This document shows, piece by piece, positions 45,438 to 55,443 of a DNA stretch of 64,000 nt (the stretch's first letter is position 1; every line of letters starts with the position of its first letter). A program made the translations under genes and the position numbers. The DNA comes from Hawksworthiomyces lignivorus (taxonomy: Eukaryota > Ascomycota > Sordariomycetes > Ophiostomatales > Ophiostomataceae), in NCBI GenBank assembly GCA_002917075.1, contig NTMA01000135.1, forward strand, positions 27,572 through 91,571. The letters run 5' to 3'. The notes under the pieces were generated by a model, which did no database searches, was not told where the DNA came from, and worked only from the letters and a program-made list of their open reading frames with translations.

Positions 45438-47598
45438 ATGGAACTCTTCAAGTCAGAAAAATCCCCAGGGCACGTCTCGCACTCAGCCAACGGCAGTGGC
45501 CGAAAACCCGCCCGAAGCACAGTAATATGCATGTGGGTGGCAGCCATTCTCGCCTTATTCGTCCTTCGATTTACGCTGCATGCCGGCTCTCCAAGCCTTG
45601 ACATGCTGTCCTCGACCAAAGATGCCCCGCATCTTCATTCGGCAAATAGCGAGCCTCACCAGTGGAAAGACATTGCGCCCAGCGAAGACCTGCTGTGGGA
45701 AAAATGCTACGATGGCAAATTTGAGTGCGCCAGATTGGAGGTGCCACTCAACTGGCTGGAGCCTTCAGAAGAGCAACGCGTTATTCTCGCCGTCATTCGT
45801 ATCCGGGCCAAGACGCAAGTCGACTATAAAGGCCCTGTTTTCATCAATCCTGGGGTATAAGCTATTTCCCCGAGTTTTATTACCGCTATCTCATCTTTTC
45901 CAAGCGAGATAGGATATGTGGCTGACGATCACTTTTCCTATTCCTAGGGTCCTGGTGGATCCGGAGTGGATTTCTTAATCAGCCATGCGGATGAGCTCCA
46001 GACGATAGTCGGAAGCAACCATGTAATGCAGCAGAGAGATTCCCCCCTCTCTCTTGGCTTGTTCTCTGGCTAACCATGACATATTTTAGGATGTCGTCAG
46101 CTTCGATCCTCGCGGGGGTAAGTCTAGAGACTCGAAGACCATCTGATTAGATAATATCATTGCGGGCTTGCTGATTTCCACCCTTCCCCCCCTCCCAAAC
46201 AGTCGGCGCCTCTGTGCCTCGGGTCGACTGCTGGGGGTCTTCGCATCTGCGCCATGACTGGGAACGAGAGCGAATCGACACCGTTGATGCTCATCCAGGA
46301 CTAGCTTATGATGCATATGCAGCGGCAGGCGCTTTTTCTCAGCAGTGCGAGTTGCACATAAACAGCACGATTCCGGGTCTGCTGCAGCATCTGAGCACGG
46401 CGTCCCATGCTCGAGACATGCTCGAAATATCTGAAAAGGCCGGTTACGCAAAACTGAGATATTGGGGCATTAGCTATGGCTCCATTCTCGGCGGCACCTT
46501 TGCCGCCATGTTTCCAGACCGTGTTGAGCGTCTCGTCAGCGATGGTAAATTCCGTGCTCGGCCCTTTTTTGCATCTAGAGACTATCGGCCCCTAATCATT
46601 TGCTTCCGTACTTAGGCAACGTTGACTACACGAGCTGGTATACCCAGGACCGGGCTACTTTCTTAGAAGACACAGACAGCGTCATGGAGGCTTTCTTCCA
46701 TTTCTGCCACAAGGCTGGACCACAAAAATGTGCATTTTACGCTGATTCTCCGGCTGCTATTCAGATGCGCTTCGCTGCGCTTCTGGACAGCCTCAAGAAG
46801 AGGCCCGTTCTCATACCGGCACATGCTGATGGAGCTATTCCTGTCTCGCCAGAATTGGTGTCCTATTCGCGCTTCCAGGTTCTCGTTCGAACAGTGCTAT
46901 ATAAACCATTTCAATTATTTCCAGCCCTGGCTGATGTCATGGAGAGCCTGGAGAAAGGGGACGGGCTGCCGTTCTACCGCCTAGCCAAGATTGGCGAGGT
47001 GCTTCCTTCCCCCGGTGTTTGCCTGGCAGATGAGTCATCGCCGACGGATCCGGATGAACATGTCAGTAATTGGTTGGATACCTTCCGTGCGATAATGTGC
47101 TCCGACAGAGAGCAGCTGAAGGATACGCCAGACTCGTTTGCCGAATATGCGGAAACCCTCCAGAATGTCAGCAGGTACGCAGGAACCACGTACACCCACT
47201 TTAAGCTGGTCTGTGTAGGAATGCAGATCCTCCCGCAGCATCGATTTCCGGCTCCCTGGAAAGCCAATACCAGCTTCCCCATATTGTTTATCGGCAATAT
47301 CGGCGACAATGTGACCCCGTTGAGCAGCGCGCGAAAGAACTCAAAGGCTTTTCCCGGCTCTGTCGTTCTTGTACAGAAATCTTGGGGGCATGCCAGCATA
47401 ACTGCACCATCCACGTGCACGGCCAAAGTCATAAATGACTATTTCCAGCACGGAACTCTGCCGGCAGACGGCACGCAATGCGATCAAGACTATGAGTTGT
47501 TTTCAGAACCTCCGGCATACATCTACGACAGCCAAAATATTTCTCATGCCGTCAATGCACTTGCACAGAGACCCTGGAACCATCGCAGCTTGCTGTAA
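45438..47598 (+). CDS. Membrane-anchored TAP-like alpha/beta-hydrolase (S33-type peptidase family)
   Basis: Five exons (45438-45854, 45948-46022, 46090-46117, 46203-46544, 46616-47598) join in phase to a 614-aa protein. A hydrophilic 28-residue N-terminus and one hydrophobic helix (VICMWVAAILALFVLRF) suggest a type II membrane protein with the catalytic part in the lumen or outside. The alpha/beta-hydrolase core shows NPGGPGGSG (oxyanion region), VVSFDPRGVG, and the nucleophile elbow GISYGS with Ser264. The C-terminal TAP-like domain carries the charge-relay Asp in GNIGDNVTP and His in SWGHASI. Bacterial relatives are tripeptidyl aminopeptidases; fungal members are mostly uncharacterised hydrolases. 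Its head-to-head partner is a siderophore transporter, so a role in processing imported or secreted siderophores is possible but unproven. Confidence 0.88.
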
Positions 47599-47917
47599 AT
47601 CAGTTTTTTGCGCCCATCACAATAGATTCAGCTGATCTCCAGCATCCTGATGTTTTAAAGTATATTGACGTCGTTTCGATTCTTATTATTGCTTGACAAC
47701 CTTGCTCCCATAGTCATACAAATACGCAAGCGAAGTAGACTATGTGCTTGGAATTCGTTGACAATAGCTCATTCGTTAGGAATTTTTGCAGCTCTTGTTA
47801 CATTTCTGTCGCTGAAATAGGATTTATATTGTGCGTATTAGAAAGCGTTTTATTTAATCTATATAACCAGAATATTCATACTGCATACAGCCACCGCAAT
47901 CCCTTAGTTTAAAAACG
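47599..47917. other. Intergenic region
   Basis: 3' flank of the hydrolase gene; AT-rich, nothing else seen. Confidence 0.5.
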
Positions 47918-48460
47918 AGCAGTCGAGCAGAAGGTCGTCATTGCCGCCCTACGCTATGCGGGCTGCGACAAGGCAACACAACGTGTAGCTGAAGGTGCCG
48001 AAGAACTCTGGCGGCAGCATCAAGCGGAGATCGACAAGTGAACTGGTCTCTTCGTTCTGATTAAGGCGGTAAAGGATAGGGGCGAGCTCGGTCTTAGACT
48101 GTAATCACGCAAGCTTTTAGATGAGATGTCCTTGCGTTATACGTAACGTGGCCACAGTGTACTTCCAGAAGCAGGTATTCAGCGATGACTGCCAACTGAT
48201 CAGAAGATCGAAAACCTCTCTGCCGAGTATCTACGCAATCTTCGAGAGTATTACGGCGAGATTTCATTCACAGATGAAGAGCTGGAAGGAGTGCCTGAAG
48301 ATGGCATGCGCCGGTTCCCATACGGATCAGGCGGGCGACGAATTATTTCTGCAGGTGGCCAGGATTACATGACAGTATTGTGATATGTCAATAATTATGG
48401 GATTCGTAAACGGATGATGATGGTCAATTTCATTAATCAGAACTACTACACGTACTTGAA
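47918..48460 (+). pseudogene. M3 metallopeptidase (thimet oligopeptidase/saccharolysin) relic
   Basis: In one frame, successive segments match the N-terminal half of fungal M3 oligopeptidases: EELWRQHQAEIDK, LFVLIKAVKDRGELGL, SRKLLDEMSLRYT, FTDEELEGVPEDGMRRFP and YVNNYGIRKRMMM. In-frame stops separate them, several of the form TGA where CGA (Arg) is expected, for example before TGLFVL and before YVNN. The HExxH zinc site, which lies further downstream in the family, is absent. The piece covers roughly residues 100-280 of a protein usually about 700 aa long, so it is a truncated, decayed copy. Identification is from remembered family pattern. Confidence 0.6.
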
Positions 48461-49367
48461 CTTTGTCTCGTCATTACGCGTCAATATTGTTCTCACCATC
48501 CTCTTTATTGTCCTACGAATTCGTCCTTTTCGAAATAAAACAGTGGATAGAAGGAGGAAGCAATAGCAAATACCGTGGATTGTCAACCCCTCGACTCTAC
48601 CTAACCACCAAAGCCACCACAACTCAACTGAACTAGTCAGAGCAGCCTTGTAAATACTGATCTGAGGTTTGCTTAGCCCTCTTACTTCAGGGAGTGCATG
48701 AAGCTGCCTCCCTTGCTGCGTAGGTGGCCAAGTTATGTGATGAGACTGCAGTAGTCTTGAGGCCCATTTCGGATCTCAACCAATTCGCAACCAATTGACT
48801 TCGTTTTTGTTCCCATGAATAGCCTCTACTCTTATCGGAAGCCATATTTGCTTAGAAAGTGTGTATTCAGGTGCCTAGCTATTCTATCTAGTGAAAAGAG
48901 CAAAAAGTCTGGCACTCCCTTTTTATATGGCCCCATGACGATAGGACAGGGCAGAATAGCTTCATACAGCTAAATCCTCCACATCTCTACTGCACTGCAC
49001 AAGGGGTCCCCACGCCTGCGACTCACTATCACTCGTCGTTGTTCACATTCCAATTATTATTTACCCAGCCATCGTTACACTCACCAGATGGACCAGTCTT
49101 TTACCATCCATCGTTGTAATCACTAGAAGGTTCATGTAGCTGCCAGTCATCCTGTTGCGAGACATTAAAAGGATCGGAAACCCTCTTGCTATAATTGCTG
49201 CGGGTTTTCGCATCTTGATTTTGTTCCATTTTTCCGCAAACGTACTGTCTTCATGACTGGCAAGCTTATTGGTGTTGTTCCTCCGATCTCTGCCGGTTGC
49301 GCGGAAGGATTTGAAATCGGGCTGCAACTCAAATTTGCGTTTCTTTTTCTCGGCGGCACGGCAGTTT
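48461..49367. other. Intergenic region
   Basis: No gene supported; AT-rich with many stops. Confidence 0.5.
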
Positions 49368-50007
49368 TCAGCCCTGTGTGTTCCGAAGCAGATTCTCGCA
49401 GCACACGACCGCTTCACTGTAGTTCATTACGGAATGACCAACAATATCACAAAGGCCACAATAGGGAGCGGGACAATTTGCTTTTTTAGGTCCTGCACCT
49501 TTGCAGCGTTTGCATATAATAGCAGGGCAGTCTCTCGCTTGATGACCTTTTTCGTTGCAGTTGTTAAAAATGATAGGCAACTTGCATCAAGCTGCTTTGT
49601 GTCCATTCTCATGGCAACGACGGCCGGTTGTAGTAGCCGGGGTTTTGGATGGCACGGTATTCCGAAGTTTGCATCTTCTGGTTTGATGAGAACCTTTGCA
49701 AAGTGTGCATCTAGTGTGATTTAACCACTTCTTTACCGCAGTTCGAGAAGGATAGTAGGCTCTCGCATTCGTTGGTTGAATGGCCAGAAGCGAGGCAATT
49801 TTGGCATTTGCGACTCGTACACAGAGATGATCTATGGCCTGAAAGTTCAATGCAGCTTGTTCGTTCGCAAACAGCGTTGATATAATCGGGCTTGTCTAGA
49901 CACTTTTCTGCGACATGGTCTCTGATGGCGGGCTTGTTGCAGTGGTGACAGGTCTGGACTCGTAGAATCGTTCTGTCTATTAGATGTGGCTCATAAAGAG
50001 ACCGCAA
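49368..50007 (-). pseudogene. CCHC zinc-knuckle protein relic
   Basis: On the - strand a chain of CCHC-type knuckles can be followed: CHHCNKPAIRDHVAEKC, CQNCLASGHSTNEC, CTLCKGSHQTRRC, CHENGHKAA, CNEKGHQARDC, then CKRCKGAGPKKANC and a degenerate last one. The frame shifts by one base near 49720 and a TGA follows GHKAA where Arg (CGA) would fit. The spacing C-x2-C-x4-H-x4-C in the good units is that of CNBP/Gis2/HEXBP-like nucleic-acid-binding proteins, although single knuckles also occur in retroelement Gag. No reverse transcriptase, integrase or LTR is nearby, so a cellular gene remnant is more likely. Some knuckles have already lost ligands. Confidence 0.6.
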
Positions 50008-50820
50008 CCAAGAGGCGCGACTCCACTTAGTGCCCTCTTCTTTTTAAGAAAAGAGGCCTGAAGAGAAGGTAGGTGCATCGTTACGGAGAAGAAGGCCGAA
50101 GAGGAGGTGATGAAAAAATGGGATTTAAATAGAGGCGGAAAAGACTGGCAAAGGAAAATAAGAACCGCAAACAAAGCAAATAGCAGAAAGGCCTCAAAAA
50201 GGAAGGAATGGCTGCTTTGTGGTTGACAAGTGAATCTGCAAGCTGAACAGCAAACGCTATTGAGGAAAGTGTGAAAAATGTGAGTGAAAAGTGAGTGAGA
50301 AACGGGCAAACTGACACACCTGAGGTGTGGACATGGCAAAAAGGTGAAGAGTAGCCAGGAAGAGGAGTCCCGGCACATAGAGCTAGACATGTAGACTGGC
50401 ATGCATACCGCTTCCCAATGTAATCTTCGGCGAGAAAAATTGTATGGAAGCCGGATGCACTTTCAAAGCATACCTAGAATAGTGTAAAGACTAATGGGTC
50501 CGATGGATCAGCTCCATGGCACTGGGTTCTTGGACCGGCATTCCCGCCGTACCCCGAACCGACTCCATTGTAGAAGTGCCACAAGCATTGAACGTGGTTT
50601 TATATCATTCTCTGGAGCGTGCAGACGTCGATAAGTTCTGTAAACTTTGGTTGTGGTGATAGACAAGTAGAACAGCATTCTTGTTCATAGGTAAACACGC
50701 TGTCATTTGAAGGGGAAGTGCAGAAAAATGTCAGTTGACGTTTAAGTCATGTCAAGGACTGCAACGCGGGCCTGGAAGACTGCACGTGTCGGTTCCTAAC
50801 AGAGATGCCTTCTACTTCAG
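50008..50820. other. Intergenic region
   Basis: No gene supported. The expected 5' exon of the MAK16 relic was looked for here and not found. Confidence 0.5.
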
Positions 50821-51660
50821 AGCACCAAGCGGACAGAGCTTCTGCCACAATGAATACAGTAAGGTCCCATGAGATATTTTGGACGGCTCTGCTTTATTAG
50901 TGTTTAGAGCTGGCACCGTCTTCCTCTTTTTAGACGTCACAGGCTTCTGCTCACGTTCATCGTGTCCGCTGGTCAACTCGCGATATGCTACGGTTCGGGC
51001 CAACCCCGAGAGTAAGATCTGCCCCCCTTCATTGGCACTACGGTCGACATACTGACATTGTGATCTCGCTTGCTGAAGCCGGCCGGCTGTACCTCTATGT
51101 GAAGACCGTCGAGCGCGCCCACCTTCCGTCGAAGCTCTGGGAGCGCATCCGCCTGTCACAGAACTACGCCGAAGCGCTGAAGCAGATCGACACTGCCTGA
51201 TCTACTGGCCCAAGTTCTTGATGCACAAGTGCAAGCGGCGCTTGACGCGCCTCACGCAGGTGGCGATCCGCATGTGCAAGATCGTCAAGGAGGAGGAGCA
51301 GCCGGGCGAGCGGCTGGTGGCCAAGCTGGCGGCCAAGATCCGGCACCGCCGAGAAGACGCGCGAGCACAAGGCCGAGTGGGCGGCCCAGCTGGAGAAGGT
51401 GATCGAGCGCGAGCTGCTGGGGCGCCTGCGCTCAGGCACGTATGGCAACGAGCCGCTCAACTTCGGCGAGGCCATCTGGAAGAAGGTGCTTGCGGCGATG
51501 GAGCGCGAGGGCGGTGCCGTCCGCGACGAAGACATGGACAATGGCATTGGGAGGACGGGGACGAGGACGAGGACGAAGACGGGCTGGAAAGCGAAGAAGA
51601 ATCCGAGCCAATTAGTGGGAATATCTTACACGCCTCATTCCCATCGCTCCCCCTCGTCGT
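50821..51660 (+). pseudogene. Decayed second copy of MAK16 (ribosome biogenesis factor)
   Basis: Exon remnants 50821-50858 (SGQSFCHNEY), 50934-51011 ([20 protein letters not shown]) and 51079 onward ([67 protein letters not shown]) follow MAK16 in order, with both introns still bounded by GT and AG. MAK16 is an essential nucleolar protein needed for 60S subunit assembly. Here the first exon is missing and at least three single-base frameshifts break it, near 51195, 51350 and 51558, before the acidic tail (DEDEDEDGLE). A working copy must therefore lie elsewhere. Conserved introns show that it arose by DNA duplication and not by retroposition. Its GC-rich coding sequence stands out from the AT-rich surroundings. 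Confidence 0.85.
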
Positions 51661-52720
51661 CGTCAGCCCCGTCACCCAAAGCGAGCCGCCGATCATCCTT
51701 CATTGCCATCAAAATGACCTCTGCAACAGTCTCTCATATATCATCGCAGCGATCGCTATCCCGGTCCTCTTTATACTTAACAAGGCACAGACGAACACCG
51801 TCGGCCGTTTCAATATCTACCGCCAGTTAGCCAACACCACAAGCTACGTGTGAGGATCTACAGAGCATAGTCCGAAGTAGCCAAGGTTATAATAACAATA
51901 CTAGTAAGAAGAGTGTCCATCAGTCCTCTCCACCAATTACGGGCGACCGCCAAGGTATACCTAACGATACCGTTATATCACCTCCGGATTCACTGCTGAG
52001 CAGCGATAGCAAAATGCGAGAAGAGGGCCCATCCATGGCCGCCAGATAGACAACATAAACGAGTCGAAGCAACTTAACCGTACACTCCATATTGTGCCAA
52101 AAGGCTAGTGCTTTAGAAACAGTGGTGATTACAGTGTTAAGTGCACAGTAACTACAGTGTTTATACTAGTGGCTTTAGAACTCGGCAATTAATATCTAGG
52201 GATTGCAAATCCACCCCAATATTCTTAGACTATACCCGTGGCAGTCTTATACATGCAAACAATGATAGAAGACCTACTGGGGAAATATCAACTCTGAAAA
52301 ATAAAGGTAGTGTTGCATGCCCAGATGCACTTAGGTCCATTGCTCGTCCCTCTACAGATGACGACACTTCCCCTACAGGCGATTTTGTCTAGGCACAGCT
52401 AGGACAACTTCTAAGCTTACCTTATTTCCAAGGTTTTTGGATTGTTTAAGACTATTCCTTGGCAAGAACAATTATTGTGCAGTTTGCAGATACCGATATT
52501 GATCAAGTGCCGATTTCCTATTGTATTCATTTACTCATGGAGCATAGCCTTCATACATTTCCCCATAATTTCACAAGCGGCTCGGGCCCGCGTGGCCGGT
52601 GGCCACCAGGTGGGATGCGGCGACAGGGCTAGGAGCTGCCGAGCGGCGTCCTGTCATTCGTTCGCTACCCATTTAACCTGCGTTTTCTTCCCTGGTAGGT
52701 TCTTGCTACTATCTGATATT
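51661..52720. other. Intergenic region
   Basis: AT-rich, many stops; short frames without recognisable content. A GC-rich patch near 52580-52650 has no long frame. Confidence 0.5.
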
Positions 52721-53604
52721 CTAATCCTCCCGGCATCGAAAGAAGTCTTTGATATATCTTTTCCCACTTGATATCCATGCCTCCACCGACAAGAGTTGAA
52801 GCGTCGTTGTCCATTCGGCCCCTCTCAGAGCATCTCTATGTTCCTCTCCAAGCGACTGCGTCCGAAGCAGTGCCTGCACTTTATCTATCTTGGTGCTGCA
52901 AGAGCGAGCGAGCCACGCCCCGAGGAGACTCAGAAGCGTGAGAGGGAAGGAAGTCGCGAGAAGGCCCCAAAGAATGACATCGCCTCCCGGGGTTCGCGAA
53001 ATCAAGTTGAGATATGCATCGGCCAACTTGGCACAAGCTCTAATTTAGGGTTTTTTCTGTTAGCCGCTTGTCAGTGTAGCAAAGGTAAAAAACAAACATA
53101 CGATATGCCTGCAACAATCACTCGATACCGAAAAGACCTGCCAAACATGATCTCGGCAGCACCAAGCGCCTTCTTGCAGAATACGAGCTCGCGCTGGAGA
53201 AGATCGCGAGCAGCGGCAAGATCATAGTTCTTCTGCGGGACATTTGAGGCGACTACAGGGGGAAAGGACACGTTGGTCAGCTCCAGTTCTGCTCATCCAG
53301 GCCTGGTAGGGTCGACATACTCAGTACGGCTCCGGTTGTTGCTGGTAGGCTGTCCCGACCGCTGTTCGTAGTTAGTGGACTGTATGGAAATAGTATGAAT
53401 CAACGGATACCACTGCATTCCTGAGACACACCGAGCTGCATCCTCTCGGCTCGCGTCGAGATAGTCGTTCAAGTTCTCGTCGGCGGCTCTCCAACGGTTT
53501 TCCAGCTTGACAGCCACATTTTGCACCCAGTCTCTGTGCAATGCGTCATCGCCACTACTGTGGCCTGCATTTCCAGGCCACAGAGATACTCGTAGACCGG
53601 CCAT
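52721..53604 (-). CDS. Unknown 248-aa protein with a membrane segment
   Basis: Three exons, 53604-53328, 53252-53102 and 53039-52721, join exactly in phase to 248 codons plus stop. The first exon is hydrophilic and rich in charged residues; the second contains a helical KNYDLAAARDLLQREL segment. The third holds one strong hydrophobic helix (VILWGLLATSFPLTLLSLLG) followed by a basic stretch and a cluster of short helices ending FRCRED. The layout, with soluble helices then a single membrane segment, is compatible with N-terminal regions of fungal NLR-like or incompatibility proteins, but I recognise no family. The first intron donor (GTACTG) is weak. It is one of the few intact genes in this relic-rich stretch. 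Confidence 0.5.
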
Positions 53605-53863
53605 CGAGCCGTTTTAGCTTGTGGACGGTGGCAGCGACTGCAAGTATTCGAAGAAACGCGACCTAGGGCCTTTTTGATGTTATTGCGCGGTGGGGATCGT
53701 TTTCGTATCGGGCTAAGTGCGGCTGTTGTCGATCAAGGGCTGCCAAGGCGTGTACATCTACCTCTCCTCTCTTCCAAGGCCAAAAAAGACAAACTTCCCC
53801 TAGTCTGTTTTCAAGTCTCTTGCTTAAGGAACGTGTGGCGTATGCAGTGCAGGCAACAATAGC

Positions 53864-53982
53864 TAGGCACGAAATGCGGCCTGTGCAACAGAGGTGCTTA
53901 GCGCCAACGCCAGAGTGTGCAACACTGGTGCTTGGTACCCAAAGAGGAAATTTTTCGATGAGCGTTTTCGTGTGAGATAACA
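53864..53982 (+). repeat. Dispersed element, copy B
   Basis: Second copy of the element seen at 24685-24803, same strand. The best-kept blocks are CCTGTGCAACAGAGGTGC (with a CA-insertion relative to copy A), TTAGCGCCA and ACCCAAAGAGGAAATTTTT. No coding potential; no clear terminal inverted repeat or target duplication by eye. Confidence 0.65.
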
Positions 53983-55443
53983 GCTAATAAAGTATCCATA
54001 CAGTGAGGATCTCCACAAGAACAAAGTAAAAGGCAATCCTTTGATGTACTATTATACAGATACTCCGTAGAGGCATAATAATTGGAGCCCGGTACAAACA
54101 AGTAAGGTCAGCTGACTGCCTTGGTAGTTACTCCGTAAATACACACACGTAGCAACTGCGGAAAGTGTTCGCAAGACCATGGCGAAAGGGGATCTTTCCT
54201 TCCCAAAGCGGGACTAAGGCGGGCCAAACTAGGCGGTGACGTCGGGTAGGTGGCGGGTGGTTTTTTTGGCAGGAGCAGTCCGCACCAGGTCATCCTACCG
54301 TAAGAAGCTAAAACCAGACTAAAAGGGGGGAAAACGCCATTAAGCAATACTTATTGCTGTATCCATAACTCAACGCAAACCTGGCCGCAAGACCCTTGAA
54401 ATTAAACACCATAGGCAAGATGCCAGGACTAGAAAATACCACAATTGCATACAAAAACGAACACAGCGACGCAAGCGACGCAAGCGACACAGCGAACCCC
54501 AGAGACTTGGCAGACTCAACGTCCTCCCACGATCGCTTCCACCACTTGGAACAGCGGCTAAAAGCAGCACATCGCAGAGGCGAAGGTCCTTTTAATCTTT
54601 CGTGTTCGCTTTTGTTTTCTTTCCGCTCGTCTTATTAATTCCATTTCCAGTGCTTGAGTCTGCCGTGTCTCTGATGCTCGTGTGTCACCGACCTGTCGCC
54701 TGCGCGAGTTCTTTGACAAGACCTCAACTCGTCTCTTCAAACTTCGTGCCCATGTTTACCTCTTATTTCTTCCTTCAGCCCCCTGTTGCTCCCGTCTTCT
54801 CTTTATTTCTTGCTTCTTTTTCTCGGGCAACTGCTTTTCCTGCTGCTTTGCTTAATTCATCAACACTGCGTGGGCTTGTTTAGACCTTCTCGTGTCTGAC
54901 TGCTTTTGACTGTTCGCTTGCCGACTCTGCCTCTCATCCTCGTCTTCTACAACGGATTGTTGACACATAGCGACCCACAGTTATTCGGCTGCTCCTCTCT
55001 TTTTCGATCGACAAGCACAGCCTCCTTTGGGTTCCTGATCTGCATACCAGCGTACTCCTACTGTCTGCCACCGTGCTGCGTTCTTATACACCCCACTCTC
55101 CTTGCCAAGACGCAGCCTTCTATTGCTCTTCTCCTGTTGCATGCAATATTCGGAGCCAAGCCTGACTGCTGTCCCCAAGACCTGCATATCTTCACTCATA
55201 CCTGCTTCCGAAGGACGGACAAGTTTTCTTCTACGACAGATTCAGCATTGGAAGCAGTCTCCTTGGACCGTCCCACCTTCAGAACCCAGCACAGAATTTG
55301 CAGCAAACCTTCCGCACGGCTTGGCCTGATGAAGAGAGCCTCGTTCGTCTTTTCGCCCGCTTCTCCCCTCGCCTCTCTCTCTTCTACGGTGGTATGGGAA
55401 GCAACAACAGCCCCTGCCAAGCCTTCAAGCCCGTATTTTCACT
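53983..55443. other. Intergenic region and leader of the 5-phosphatase gene
   Basis: From about 54600 on the + strand is C/T-rich, as expected for the promoter and 5' UTR of the gene at 55444. A short frame at 54420-54638 contains a (GACGCAAGC)-type tandem repeat; it could be an upstream ORF, but I do not call it a gene. Confidence 0.45.

Noticed and set aside
49368..50007. Active LTR retrotransposon Gag
   Set aside because: No LTR, primer-binding site, protease, reverse transcriptase or integrase is seen nearby, and the frame is broken.
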